Origin: Zoroaster sp. YZ-2022
Taxonomy: Eukaryota > Echinodermata > Asteroidea > Forcipulatida > Zoroasteridae
DNA length: 64,000 nt
Direction of reading: 5' to 3'
NCBI GenBank assembly: GCA_029582265.1
Contig: CM055816.1
Span: forward strand, 97,933,446-97,997,445
In this document: positions 10,871-22,021 of the stretch, in pieces
Position numbering within the stretch: the first letter of the stretch is position 1
Layout of the letters: the number at the start of each line of letters is the position of its first letter
Program-made: the position numbers and the translations under genes
The notes under the pieces: model-generated
What the model was told of the DNA's origin: nothing
Database searches by the model: none
What the model saw: the letters and a program-made list of their open reading frames with translations, nothing else

Positions 10871-11404
10871 AGCAGTCTTCTCAATAACTTTGGATAGAAA
10901 AGCAGTGTTTGATACTGGTCAGTAGTTTTACAAAGTGTCCTTATCCAAGGAAGGCTTTTTCAATAAGGGAGTAACCACTGCATGTTTCATAACAGTGGGA
11001 AAAATTCCAGTACTCAGTGAAGCGTTCACGATAGATGTAATGGCCGGTACCATGATGTCCATGTTCTGTTTAAGGAACCATGTAGGTAGGGGATCCAACG
11101 AGCATGATTTATTGGGTGATTTTTGAAATTATTTTGTGCACTTCCTCCTGATCATCAGGCTTAAATTCAGAACACATAGGAACAGAGTGATTAAGCACTG
11201 GTATAGACAATGGCACATCAACTTAGTAGAATCAATTTTGTTTCTAATATTAACAATTTTGTCCGCAAAGTATTTGCTGCTAAAGCGATCACTCAGATGT
11301 TTAGATGAGTCCATGTAAGGAAGAGCTGGAACATTTCTATTAAGTAAAGTATTGCAAGTTTTAAAAACTGTTTTAGTGTCTGCAGTGGATAGTTGTTTTG
11401 TGTA

Positions 11405-12342
11405 TTATCTTGATTTTTCATGAATACTGTCAAGATAAAGCTGATGGTCATTAGGATCGCCAGACTTCTTCCATTTGCGTTCGAGCATACGACGTTTGCG
11501 TCTCGCAAGATGAATTTCATTGGAGTACCAGGCCGGTTGTGATTTGAATTTGTGTGTACGAGTAGGAAAAGGGCAGCGATTATCAAGAACAGAGATAATG
11601 GTCATATTATAAAATGACACCTGAAGATCAAGGCTGCTTTCATAAGGAAAAACCTGAAATGCAATTTCAAGATCTTTAGCAAAGGTTTCAGTGATGCTGC
11701 GATAGTTCCTCGAGTTTGAAGTGATCATTTTGCTGTCGGGTTTAGAGAAATTAATGGAGCAATCAACAATAAAGTGATCCGAGTTCAGAATATTAGAGAC
11801 TCTACTCTCAACAATAAGGCCGTCATCAGGGCGCGAGATGAGAAGATCAAGAGTGTGCCCATGTTGGTGGGTTGGTCCAGTAATGTGTTGTTGTAGTCCA
11901 GCTTCAAAAAGAGATGTTAGGAAATGAGATGCATCTGCCTTACTAGGCGAGTCCACATGGATGTTAAACTCTCCTGACAAAAGAAGTTTACTAGAGAGGA
12001 GAGTCACTTTATCTAAGAAGTCATCAAATTCAATTAAAAATCACTGGTTTTCAGACGATTCTTGGAAGAAGGTGGTGGACGATAAATTGCAACACAGAAG
12101 ACTTTTTTCAAAGGGTCGGTGACACATGCCATCTCAAAGGTAGTATGTACGATATCAGTGTTGGTTAGGGACAAGTTCAAAGGAGATCTGAATACGACAG
12201 CGATACCACCATGACAGTCATTTCCTGCACGCGGCACATTAAAACATGTGTAACCCGGTGGTGTACAAGCAGAGATATCAACTGGGTCGTCACTGTGTAG
12301 CCAGGTTTCAACAATGAACATAATGTCAATATTCTTGTCCAT
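11405..12342 (-). pseudogene. LINE APE-like endonuclease and linker
   Basis: Two frames: 12342-12034 (MFIVETWLHSDDPVDISAC, GGIAVVFR, VAIYRPP) and 12007-11405 (LLLSGEFNIHVDSPS, QQHITGPTHQHGHTLDLLIS, NSDHFIVDC). Together they show the E-T-W, YRPP, G-(D/E)-F-N and SDH motifs of APE-type endonucleases. The catalytic Asp of GDFN is Glu here (GEFN). A frameshift near 12010-12035 separates the parts. The end of the second frame is the basic linker (RRKRRMLERKWKKS). Confidence 0.8.
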
Positions 12343-12357
12343 AATAATTATGTTTAC

Positions 12358-13476
12358 AAAATATAGAAGATTTATGATAGTAAGTCTCTCTCCATTGGAA
12401 GTATGTGGATTTCACACATATTGAAAGTAGATCAACGATTTGATCTGGCGTTAGGCTGGTTCGTTCCGGGAGCGTGCTATCATGTTCGAGTACCGACTTG
12501 GTTACGAGGATAGCCTCGTCTGTCGGTACATTGGTGAATAATGACTTGACGTCAAAACTCACTAGCGTGTCGGAAGGCTGCAATATGGTTCCCTTTATGA
12601 TGTTGATAAACCCTGCTGAATTGGGTACATGGTGGGGCGTCTTACCCACGAGTGGGTGTAAGAGCTTTGTCAAGTGTTGGGCGAGGTTATACGTGGGGGA
12701 ACCTCGGGATGAGACAATCGTTCGGAGCGGTCTGTCTGGTTTATGAATCTTTGGTAGGCCAAAGAATCTTGGGCATTTCGAGCTGGACGGACGGAGGTGC
12801 CTGTATAGTGCTGTGGCTAAGGCTGTGCTCCGGTTTAAGGAAAGAAGCTTTGCGGCGACTTTCCTTTCAGCTAACGGAATTGGGTTCTTTTTGAGGCGGG
12901 TGTAGGTATCCGTGTCGAGGATATCCTGAACCTTCTGATCGTATTCTGAGCGGTCCATCACTACTGTGGCATTACCCTTGTCTACCTTTAGAATGTGTTT
13001 CGAAGAGTCATTACGGAGGTTATTGACAGCCTGATATTCCAGTCTTGTGATACTGGATTTCGGGGCTTCACGTTTTTTAAAGATCTGGTGTATCTGAATA
13101 CGGATATCGTCTGCCTTTTGTTTTTCGAGCTTTCGGATGGAAGGTTCAATGGACTGTATGAATTCTTCCACGGGAATCTTTTTTGGGGCGGTGGCAAAAT
13201 TCATTCCCAAGGCCAAGACACTGGTTTCCGTGTGAGACAGTTGGCGTTGGCTGAAGTTAACGACGGGGTTAACCTTTTCCCTTCTTTTTATGTTCCCTTT
13301 GTTGGACATCCGTGGCAACGGGTTGCTTTTTGTCCTGCTATTATTTGGAGATGTGTGGCCTCGGCCGAAGTTAACGACGGGGTTAACCTTTTCCCTTCTT
13401 TTCATGATCCCTTTGTTGGACGTTTGTGGTAACGGGGTGCTTTTCGTCCTGCCAATGTACCACCGCCCCAAAAAAG
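12358..13476 (-). pseudogene. PLE N-terminal region and first half of RT
   Basis: Minus frame 13498-12326 encodes a 390-residue chimera. The first residues come from the Gypsy LTR. Then follow two tandem 38-codon repeats (each with KRREKVNPVVNF), the PLE N-terminal domain (LKVDKGNATVVMDRSEYDQK, FFGLPKIHKPDRPLRTIVSS) and RT motifs to SFDVKSLFTNVPTDEAI and CVKSTYFQWRETYYH. From there the frame enters the inserted LINE. The PKIHKP and FDVKSLFTNVP motifs are hallmarks of Penelope RT. Confidence 0.88.
13256..13476 (-). repeat. 114-bp in-frame tandem duplication in PLE N-terminus
   Basis: GTTAACGACGGGGTTAACC (plus-strand view) starts at 13256 and again at 13370. The following ~90 bp match closely, giving a 38-codon repeat. 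Because 114 is a multiple of three the reading frame is kept. Confidence 0.85.
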
Positions 13477-13604
13477 ATACTATGTCTAATTTGGGCACAA
13501 ATTAGGGACACTGTAGAGACTGGACATACGGTTTTGATGTAACAGTCGAACATCCTTTATTTGACCCTTGACATTCTATGGAGCGCCTAATGAGGATACT
13601 ACAT
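13477..13604 (-). repeat. Gypsy 3' LTR (truncated)
   Basis: Direct repeat of 18091-18218, beginning (plus view) ATACTATGTCTAATTTGGGC and ending GAGGATACTACA. Relative to the other LTR, about 20 bases next to the Penelope-like element are absent. Confidence 0.85.
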
Positions 13605-13989
13605 CTCTTTTCACCTTGCTTTGAATTACCACAGTGAACAAAATAAACAGGTACATATTTGCAACATGTTCCAAAATGGTATTGTTTTTTTTAATAGATT
13701 GAGCAGATAAAGTTTGCTAATAGGGTCCAGGAGAGAGTTAATACATGAGAAACATGCCATGGTGAAAACACTTGTAAAATCACAAAGTCAAACCTGAGAA
13801 ATTTAAGATTCTGGAATACAAATAGGAAAGCAATTATCAAACTACTGAACCTTTCCTTTTTTTGTAAACAAGAAACAAAAAAACATAAGCAAGAAAAATG
13901 CAATAAGTCGAAATACTGCAAGGAGTTGCTGGGACAAGTGGCATGTTTAGTTCATAATGTAGTCTTTGAAACGTGCTGGTGGGTGACGT

Positions 13990-15316
13990 ACTCTAGGTGG
14001 GTTTCTGCGTGGAGCACATATGCGTGGTTGTGTGGGCGTGTCAGGCATGTTATCAAGGTCAGAGTCATCCGAATCAGACATTGCCTGAGATCGTGATCGT
14101 GAATGCGTTTGAAGCGAGAGATATTGCGAGTGACTGTGTGTGTCTCATGTTGTACTGTGATAAGCGATCATTTCTTGTGAGTGACTGTGTAGGGCTGCAT
14201 GTGATATGGAGTTTGGTCTTTTGCAACCATACCATCACGACGTACTAGCACTGTGTCACCATGATTGATGGTTTTGGGCTTAGCATGTTCGTTCTTGTCA
14301 GCGTATGCTTTCATCGCCTCTTTCCTGCGGTTGTCACTGCGACTGATGTCAACATTGTGAGTCGAGCGTGTAGGTTCTGGTAGACGAGTGCGTAGCGGTC
14401 TACCAAAAAGAAGCGTGGCAGGCGGAGCGCCAGTTGTAGCATGTGGTGTTGCACGGTAGTTACGGAGGAACTGATAGAGGCTTTGCCTCCATGGTTTGTG
14501 ATCTGCGATTGCAGTGCGATAAGTTTTTTTCAGAGTTTCATAAAGCGCTCAACCTCGCCGTTTGCGCGTGGCCATCGTGGCGTTACTTTGCGGTGTTGAA
14601 AACCAAGACTCCATTGTCTGCTGAATGGTGGGCCGTTGTCGGTGCGAAAATGCGATCGAGTTTCGGAATCACAGCTCGTGCAGAGAGGTTGATGAGACGA
14701 TTTCTATCTCAGGAAACCGACTATAGTCATCTATGATGACAAGAATATGTTCACCAGTTGGGAGATCACAGAAATCAACACTGACCTCCAACCATGGGCC
14801 TTTAGGGAGTGGGGACATGTGTAGTGGAACTCTGGTGTTGTCCACCGTTGTTGCTTGGCACGGAAGGCAGTCGCTGATGACATTCTCAACAAGACGGTCG
14901 ATGCCAGGAAACCACACTTTCTCTCGGAGGAGTTGTTTAGTCTTGGTCATCCCCTGGTGGCCCTCATGGGCTATGTTGACAATTTTCTGTGTGAGCGAAT
15001 GGGGAATAACAATGCGATTGCCACGTAGCAGAAGAGCGCGATCGGTTGTTGTGAGTTCAGCACGGACTCTGTGCAGGCTGCGTACGATATCACTGGCTTG
15101 CCGGTTGTGCGATTGTCTGAGAAGTCTGTCTCAATCGCCATTAACGAGGGCATTGATACATGTTTGGAGGATAGCATCTTGTTGCGTTGCAGTGCGTATG
15201 TCGTCGATTTTTACCGTTTTGGGTACTGCGTTCTCAGCAAAAAAAATTACGTGCTCTTCAGCCAACTTTTCTTCCCTGCTGGTTGCTCGTGTGTATTTCT
15301 GCGGGTGACGCGACAT
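13990..15316 (-). pseudogene. Gypsy integrase, degraded
   Basis: Frame 15316-15131 then, after a TGA, continues to 14669 with the HHCC zinc site (IAHEGHQGMTKTKQLL, VWFPGIDRL, CLPCQ) and the start of the DDE core (LEVSVDFCDLPTGEHILVII, DDYSRFPEIEIVSS). Beyond 14669 the core continues only in shifted frames (a DNGPPF-like second Asp, then a catalytic-Glu segment GEVERFM). Several frameshifts and stops make it inactive. Confidence 0.75.
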
Positions 15317-17270
15317 GTGTAATCAGCAGGGTTGAATTTACCCGGCTTATATTCAACGGTGAAGTGGTACTCTTGCAACTTAAGCACCCAGCGTTCAATT
15401 CGTGCTGGAGCATGAGTGTTCGAATTGCTAAACAGTGTGACCAGTGGTTTATGGTCGGTGATGACGACGAACGCACTTCCATACACGTAAAGGTGAAAAT
15501 GCAAAATGGCCCAGGTTATGGCCAAAGCTTCACGCTCAGTCTGCGAGTATCGTTGTTCAACGGGCGTTAGCGATCTGCTAGCAAGTGCGACGATGGATAG
15601 CTCATTGTCGTTGTTGCGTTGAGCGAAAATATCAGCAAGACTAACAGGACTGGCATCAACGATGATCTCTGTCTTCTTGGTTTGATCGTAGTACGCCATT
15701 GTGCAGCAATGCGAAACACGGTGACGGATTTGTGCCAATGCTTGCTGCTGTTTGGTTCCCCAAGACCAAGGTGCTGCGTCCTTAGTAAGCTCGCAGAGCG
15801 GAGCAGAAATGGTAGCGAGGTCGGGGATGAAACGACCGCAGTATGTGACAAGTCCAAGGAGGCTGCGCACTTCGCTTGCGTTTTTGGGCTCAGATATGTC
15901 CTGAATGGCTTGCACCTTCTTAGGGTCAGGTGAAACACCTTCGGAGCTGAAAACGTGTCCGAAGTATTCAACCTTGTTTGTGCTGACTGTACACTTATCT
16001 TTGTTGAGTCTTAGGTTCCTTTCACGGAGTCGGTGAAGGCAAACTTTCAGTCTAGAGTCGTGCTCTTGTTGAGTGCTACCGAACACGAGAATGTCATCAC
16101 TAATGTTAAGGAGGCCGTCGAGCCCTTGTAGTGCGGTGTTGATCAGGTTTTGGAACACTTCAGCCGCCGAACTGATGCCAAAGTTTAAGCGTTTGTAGCG
16201 ATACAAACCAGCGTGTGTGGAGAACACTGTTAGGTAGCGTGACTCGGGAGCTAACTCCACTTGATGATAGCCTGCGTTGAGGTCGAGTTTGGTAAACAAT
16301 GTGGAACTATTGACACGCGCTATGATATCATCAATTGTCGGAGTAACATGGTGTTCTCGTTTAATCGCCTTGTTTACATTGCGCATATCAACACATGTAC
16401 GAATTTCACCAGGTCGCTTTGGTTTCTCCACAACATGAATAGGTGAAACCCATGGGGTGGGTTCATCTCGTACAGGCTCAATGACGTCTAGTTTGCAAAG
16501 CTTTGCGAGCTCTGCCTCAACTTTCTTTCTTACGTGGAACGGTATTCGGCGATGGGGCAGAGCGATCGGCTGGACAGACTCATCCACATGGAGTTTGCAC
16601 TGAAAGTTTGTGAGTTTGCCGATGCCAACGAACCGATCGGCGTACTGGTCAAACAGCCGCTGTGCTTGAGTGGAGTCAGTGGGGTGGATATTATACGCGA
16701 CATGAACAATGCCAAGTTCTGATGCGGTTGTGAAACTGATCAGCGTTTCCCCTGGCTGGTTTGTTACGAAGAACGTTGTTGTGACACGGGACGACTTGTA
16801 GGCCACGGTTGCGTTGAATGTGCCTACGATAGCAAGTGGAATTGTACTGCCGTATGCGAAGACTTTCGTGTGTCCTTGTTTATGTAGTACTGGAGCAGAG
16901 GGTAGTCTGTTATACACATCAACACACATAACGCTAACAGATGCACCAGTGTCGATTATTGCTTTCACTGGTGTTCGATCGATGGTGACAGTAACAACGG
17001 GTTGTCTGAGCGTAGGTGGTGTATGCACACCAAACACATACTCTTCATCATCGGAGGTTGGGCTTGAGTCATTATCACCGGCAACGACATGCACTTGAGC
17101 TTTGGAGCGACGTTTTCCCCGAATACTGCTAAGACAATGTTTAGCGAAGTGGTTGAGTTTCCCGCAGGAATGGCAAGTGATACCCTTGGCTGGGCACTGT
17201 TGTTTGTGGGGGAAGGAGCCACCGCAGTTACGACATCGTGTAGGTTGCTGTGGTCCAGCTGTATGTGCAA
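15247..17270 (-). pseudogene. Gypsy zinc knuckles, protease, RT and RNase H
   Basis: Two zinc knuckles lie at about 17240-17125 (CRNCGGSFPHKQQC and CHSCGKLNHFAKHC). The 615-residue frame 17094-15247 then has protease (VKAIIDTGASVSVM), RT (TLFTKLDLNAGYHQVELAP, LNFGISSAAEVFQNLI, NISDDILVFG) and RNase H (EIIVDASPVSLADIFAQ, SQTEREALAITWAILHFHLY, VVITDHKPLVTLF). The SDD form of the RT box is normal for one Gypsy branch. The frame ends at about 15247 by frameshift just after YKPGKFNPADYTCR. Confidence 0.88.
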
Positions 17271-17289
17271 ACTTGTCAGATGGCCGCTT

Positions 17290-17912
17290 GTCTGACTGTT
17301 GACTTGAAGATTTGCGAGGATTGCCTTATCCTGTTAACTGTGTCTGCACTGGGATACAGGCGTTGCTCTATCCCTTTCGCCTGTGAATGCTCGGGCTGTG
17401 GCCAACAACTTAGACAACGTTAAATATGTTTCCCGTAGTGCATACCTGCGCAGTTTGGAGGATGTGCACCCATGTATTATTTGTGACTTGACTTCTGAAT
17501 CAGTGTCATGAAAATCACACTTCCGTGCCAGCTGTTGAAGCCGGGTCGAAAATGTTCAGATTGACTCTTCAAGTGCCTGGTTGGTTTCACGAAACACGAA
17601 ACGTTCATACTCAATGTTTCTATGTGGGGAGAAGTACTTGTCTAACTGTTCTTTGGCTGTTTTGTAGTCCGACCCAGTGTCACTAAGAGTGTCGAAAATG
17701 TCCATAACTTCTTGTCCTGCATAATGGAGGAGCATTGCCCTTTGTTGTTTATCATCACCGACATTGAAGGCAACAAAAAGGTTCTCGAGCCTCTTAACAT
17801 ATTTCTGCCACCGCACACCAACAGTTGTGGGGTCAGTGTGTGGCTGAAAAGTCGGATAAGTAGGCAGATTTGTAACGGACATGTTGACTGAAATTGGCGA
17901 CGGTATGTACAT
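17290..17912 (-). pseudogene. Gypsy Gag
   Basis: Frame 17912-17556 has the capsid-like region VGVRWQKYVKRLENLFVAFN, LLHYAGQEVMDIFDTLSDTG and KEQLDKYFSPHRNIEYERFV. It is frameshifted near 17556; the continuation to about 17290 lies in other frames. It encodes the structural protein that forms the intracellular particle. Confidence 0.78.
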
Positions 17913-18051
17913 GTACGTAACGTTAGTTATCGGCTATGCGACATGTACATGTGTACACGTTGAATTTATACGCAGTTAATACGTAAATAACTCTGAAACT
18001 TACTCAGTTTCGATGTTAAGACGAGGCGATTCTTCCTCTACGAAGGTTCAC

Positions 18052-18070
18052 GATCCCATCCTCGTCGCCA
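18052..18070 (-). promoter_or_regulatory. Gypsy tRNA primer-binding site
   Basis: Just inside the 5' LTR the minus strand reads TGGCGACGAGGATGGGATC. TGGCGAC is complementary to a tRNA 3' end of GTCGCCA, as expected for an Arg-type tRNA primer used by several Gypsy lineages. Confidence 0.6.
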
Positions 18071-18072
18071 AT

Positions 18073-18218
18073 TTTAAAGTCTTGAGGTTTATACTATGTC
18101 TAATTTGGGCACAAATTAGGGACACTGTTGAGACTGTACATACGGTTTTGATGTAACAATCGAACATCCTTTATTTGACCCTTGACATTGTATGGAGTGC
18201 CTAATGAGGATACTACAA
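18073..18218 (-). repeat. Gypsy 5' LTR
   Basis: The partner of 13477-13604, extended on the inner side by about 18 bases to the primer-binding site. On the minus strand it starts TGTAGTATCC. Confidence 0.82.
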
Positions 18219-18790
18219 CATCGAGAAAGATAAAATCCATTCATATCATGGAGATCAAATCTGGAGGTACTCTGCACCTCATTGGTCGATTTACAGTCAC
18301 TTTACATAAATTTGATAGATTCAACTACTTTTGAATCAAACAAATTACAAGAAAAAGATCAGAAATAAAAATTTAAAAAAATTCTACCTGTTTAAGTTTA
18401 CATTACTCGTTTTCGATAAACACTCTCCAATGACCTTGGACCAATCGATCATTGTTGAATATCAACATACGTTAACTTGTAGATTCAAATCATATCTCAG
18501 TTATTCAATTGACTGATACATATAGGTTTGGTGAAATTCTTGCGTCGGGAAATAAACAATTGATTTAAATTTGCCCTACACTGACGTGTGTATAGCACTG
18601 TCTTTCCGAGTGACTGATACATTTCTATATATTTAAATCAACTTGACAACAATTTACACCTGTGATTTAACTCCATGACCAAGGATTGTTGATATCAGTA
18701 AATTGGCCTCTGTCTTGTTGCCCTGCAATTAATAAGTTATAGAGGTTAATTGATATTTAACACTGTATTCGCAAAGCTCGTTTGTGGTTC
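18219..18790. other. No gene seen
   Basis: AT-rich DNA between the Gypsy element and the DIRS-type element; no recognisable feature. Confidence 0.45.
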
Positions 18791-18794
18791 CCTG

Positions 18795-19418
18795 TGATTG
18801 ATAGAACTACTTCTATTATAAAATTTAGCAAAGGTTGTCGCCGTTGACCAACCTGCTGTCTGTAAAATAAAATCCACTTGGCACCCATTTGTTAGCGGCT
18901 GCAGACGTTGACGCAGACCGTAAACTATGTGCCTTAAAAATCAAAGTGTCTGTACCTGCTTCAGTCAAGCACAGTTTCAAGCATCGAGCAATGGTAGAAC
19001 GACCCACTCCTTGATGCGGAGGGACAAAACTTATGAAGAGCTGATTACTCCTACGAAAAGGATTTGTACGTTTTAAATATTCTAACAGTGTTCTGATTAC
19101 ACACAGTTTGTTATCCTGTGGGTAAGCTGAAAGTATTAAAACTGGCTGAGGCTCGCCTGGTTTAGAAGTCTTCATTGGTTTTGTGATGTTAATCTTAACC
19201 TGTTTATTTGAAAGTAACATGTTGAAAATCTCACATAAGGACAACGTTTGTGTCCTCTGACCTGTGGTTAGTGCAACTAAACAAATAAGCTTAAAGGTCA
19301 AATGTTTGAGACTTATTGATTGTACAGGTTCTAAACTACCTATATAATGCAAGTAATTGACCAACATCCAAAATGTGGGAATATCTAGGTCTATGGTGTT
19401 TAAGGTTAAACACCCCAC
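18795..19418 (-). pseudogene. DIRS A tyrosine recombinase, C-terminal half
   Basis: Frame 19418-18825 has LICLVALTTGQRTQTLSL (first catalytic Arg region) and LIFKAHSLRSASTSAAANKW (His-x-x-Arg). The remaining box (AGWSTATTFAKFYNR, with the catalytic Tyr) follows in the next frame, 18870-18795, so one frameshift separates the Arg-His-Arg residues from the nucleophile. The N-terminal core-binding domain is degraded at 19750-19420. Confidence 0.82.
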
Positions 19419-19749
19419 GCATAAAGCGTACCACTAATTGGTGAGACCCAAACTTGATAATGGAGTCTGATGTTGACCATAATAAAGCTGATTAGGCACT
19501 TCTTGCTGTGTTTATAGTACTGTACTGTACACCATGATCCACCAAGGAGGCGAGAAAGTCCAATGCCGAGCTTAAAGGGGCACGAATTAAATGCAATGTC
19601 CGTTGAGCGCAGAATTGAAGCCATTTGGATATGGCTGAATAGTATTGTTTTTGCGTACTTGGTTTCCAGGCCTACATGATGATGTAATAATAGTTCTTTG
19701 TGAAAGGCCTCTTGTCTCGAGCGATCGCCTGACAAGACAGCAGCTGTCA

Positions 19750-20200
19750 TTACTCTGGAGCTTGTGGTAGGTAGAGCGGTTTTGGCTCTCTTGGGATGAT
19801 TACTGGATGTGTTATCAGTAGTCTTAATAACCTTGGGAACCAGTGTTGCGTCTGCCAGAGCGGAAAGACCAGAATACCGGTAGCCTTGTCGTGCTCTAAT
19901 TTCTGCATTACTCTGTCAATGAGAGCAAATGGAGGAAAAACATAAATTATTTCATCTTCCCAAGAGAATGAAAATGCATCACAAGTTACTACCTCGGGCG
20001 GGGTCATGGAACCATGATACATATGGCTTGAACTGGTAATTGGTTCTAGATGCAAATAAATCATTTGTGGGTGTAATTTTCAGTCTTAATGAAATGTTTT
20101 GGAATACTTGACTATTCAACTTCCATTCTAAGTGGTCATCTGTTGATCTTGATAAAGAATCTGCTGGAACATTCTTTATGCCAGGAATGTGATATGTCAT
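19750..20200 (-). pseudogene. DIRS A RNase H end and DLFASR domain
   Basis: Frame 20200-19979 has MTYHIPGIKNVPADSLSRST and TNDLFASRTNYQFKPYVSWF; frame 20064-19750 has VFPPFALIDRVMQKLEHDKA and ILVFPLWQTQHWFPRLLRLL. These words mark the RNase H C-terminus and the methyltransferase-like region of DIRS elements. One frameshift lies between them. Confidence 0.82.
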
Positions 20201-20663
20201 TAAGCCATGAACCCTGTTGTAAACACCAAAGCCATAACTGCTTAGTCAAAGTATTGAGTGATGGAGAGTGGCAACCCCCATATGGTTAACTCTGCGACTA
20301 GTGCGTGGTGCGCTTCTAGTTGCAGCGAAAACACATTTTCGAGCCTAACCCCATTCAAAAAAGTTTGTTGACCCTGTCCAGCCAGATAAGCCTCTCCCAG
20401 GATATTCTGGATCAGGTCCAGGTGTCAACTCTGACCTGCTGACCCGGTTGTTTACTTATAATGTATTTTTTGCACTTGCACCATAAGTGGTACACTAACT
20501 GTCGCAACCCATTTCAATGGCTTTCACAGTGTTGTGACTGGATTCCTTTGTTTATAATCCCCTCACATTACCTCCTATTGTCAAAATTAAATATTGATAT
20601 ACTTTCCAAGGACCTTCAGGAAGAATACAAAACAGTTTCGAGCATAAAGGGACCCCGTAAAGC

Positions 20664-21430
20664 CTAACTAAAATCGTACCACTTCTGCATTCGAATGAAG
20701 TGAACCTGCCTCACAGGGTTGTATGCTACAGCAGTGGTATTATCTACATGTACACAAATAGTTGGGTTCTGTATGTGAGTAGCAAAGGATTTTAGTGCAT
20801 AATAGACTGCCAATAACTCCAGATAATTTATGGGGAAAGTTGCTTCAAATGGGTTCCATTTCCCTTTGGTGTGCAGGTTAACTGCCAGGCAATCTGCTCC
20901 CAACCATTGTGAGAAGCATCAGTATATACTTGAATATCACCAACCCGAGGCATAGTTGGGCGTTATGAACAAGTTAAATTTTCCATCCACCATTGCAGTT
21001 CGAAAATGGCCTCTTGAGGCAAAGATATTTTGGCGTGAAAATTTCCACCATGTTTTTTGAGCGCTTCATCTTTCGCTCTTTCTAAATTTCTGTAAAATAG
21101 CGGGCCTAGTGGCACTGTAGGAAAACATGAGACTAGTTTGCCTATTATTTGTGCTACCAATAAAATCCTCGAATTTTTCTGATTGGCTAGATGGCGACAT
21201 GCATTAACAATAACAGATATCTTATTAGTCGGCAAACGGACTGTCATTTCTACTGTATTTATCACAAAACCCAAAAATTATATACTTTGAGAAGGGTTAA
21301 GATGCGATTTGGTCTAAGTGATGACAAAACCGAGTTTGGTCATAAGTGCACATCTAGCTTGAATATTATTTGTACATTCATTCATTGTGTCCCCAATGAG
21401 AAGGGAATCATCAATATAATTGGCAGATAG
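20664..21430 (-). pseudogene. DIRS A RT end and RNase H
   Basis: Frame 21274-20963 has GFVINTVEMTVRLPTNKISV, LLVAQIIGKLVSCFPTVPLG, FYRNLERAKDEALKKHGGNF and ELQWWMENL. Frame 20903-20664 has FPINYLELLAVYYALKSFAT and ICVHVDNTTAVAYN, the RNase H core. Several lesions. Confidence 0.82.
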
Positions 21431-21439
21431 GCTATACCC

Positions 21440-22010
21440 AGATAACATCACAACATTGGTCCAACGTAGGGCCAACGGAACGGTTTCATTGGGCCAACGT
21501 TGGCTGTCAACGTTGGCCCAACGTAATTTTGCTCATCGGCATTACAGTGGGCCAATGTAAAAGTTGGCCCAACGTTGGGCCAACGTAAATATTGGCCCAA
21601 CGTTGGGCCAATGTTGGGCCTTTGTATCATTACCTGTAAGCCAATATTGAGCCAACGTTGACTCAACTCATCCCAACATTGGCCCAACGTAGGGCCAACG
21701 GAACGGTTTCATTGGGCCAACGTTGGCTGTCAATGTTGGCCCAACGTAATTTTGCTCGTCGGCATTACAGTGGGCCAATGTAAAAGTTGGCCCAACGTTG
21801 GGCCAACTTAAACATTGGCCCAACGTTGGGCCAATGTTGGGCCTTTGTATCGTCACCTTTAAGCCAATATTGAGCCAATATATTCCAACATTGGACAAAT
21901 GTTGGGCCTTTCTATCATTAACTTTGATCCAACATCAAGCCAACATATTCCAACATTGCACCAACATTGTGCCTTTGTATCACTGACTTCGAGCCAGCAT
22001 CGAGCCAACA
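21440..22010. repeat. CCAACGTTGG palindrome-rich tandem array 1
   Basis: A 223-bp unit (anchor GCCAACGGAACGGTTTCATT at about 21471 and 21694) is present twice, followed by degenerate shorter units. Each unit is packed with GGCCCAACGTTGGGCC-type perfect palindromes at short spacing. Open frames through it are repeat-coded. Confidence 0.85.
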
Positions 22011-22021
22011 CACTAAAAACT

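Larger units (their letters stand above)
9486..12357 (-). mobile_element. L2/CR1-like LINE inserted in the PLE
   Basis: Minus-strand order is APE-type endonuclease (12342-11690), basic linker (to 11405), degraded RT N-terminus (11400-10870), RT core (10870-10265) and C-terminal region (10187-9600). The 3' tail is (TATTG)n, 9482-9506. The C-terminal words LQRLQNRAAKFIF and HWLSVQDRIDFK are typical of L2/CR1 elements. TATCA flanks both ends, giving a short target-site duplication. The element is 5' truncated (no ORF1) and broken by several frameshifts. Confidence 0.85.
8226..13476 (-). mobile_element. Penelope-like element (PLE), interrupted
   Basis: Two blocks on the minus strand, 13476-12358 and 9485-8226, are the two halves of one PLE ORF: RT followed by a GIY-YIG endonuclease. 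They are separated by a complete LINE insertion (9486-12357). The insertion sits between the YY(H/Q) residues and the SLGTPMGSP motif, with TATCA at both edges as target duplication. The PLE is further broken by frameshifts between RT and endonuclease and after the endonuclease. Its 5' side is fused to a Gypsy LTR at 13476/13477. PLEs copy themselves by target-primed reverse transcription using the GIY-YIG nuclease; this copy is dead. Confidence 0.88.
13477..18218 (-). mobile_element. Gypsy LTR retrotransposon with both LTRs
   Basis: Minus-strand order is 5' LTR (about 18218-18073), primer-binding site, gag with zinc knuckles, protease-RT-RNase H, integrase and 3' LTR (13604-13477). The two LTR copies differ at only a few positions in 128 bp, so insertion is fairly young, yet gag-pol has frameshifts and stops, mostly in integrase. 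The LTRs are unusually short (about 145 bp). The outer about 20 bases of the 3' LTR are missing at the junction with the Penelope-like element and no target duplication is visible. Confidence 0.88.
18790..21432 (-). mobile_element. DIRS-type retroelement A, truncated
   Basis: Minus-strand order is end of RT (YIDD box at about 21420, NYIDDSLLIGDTMNECTNNI), RT thumb/RNase H (21274-20664), the DLFASR region (20200-19750) and tyrosine recombinase (19750-18795). This domain set defines DIRS-type retrotransposons, which integrate with a recombinase instead of an integrase. Gag and most of RT are missing: the element stops abruptly where the CCAACGTTGG array begins. Many stops and frameshifts; no terminal repeats found. 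Confidence 0.85.

Noticed and set aside
12995..13432. 145-codon plus-strand frame
   Set aside because: Antisense shadow of the Penelope N-terminal region.
14733..15308. 191-codon plus-strand frame
   Set aside because: Antisense shadow of the Gypsy integrase region.
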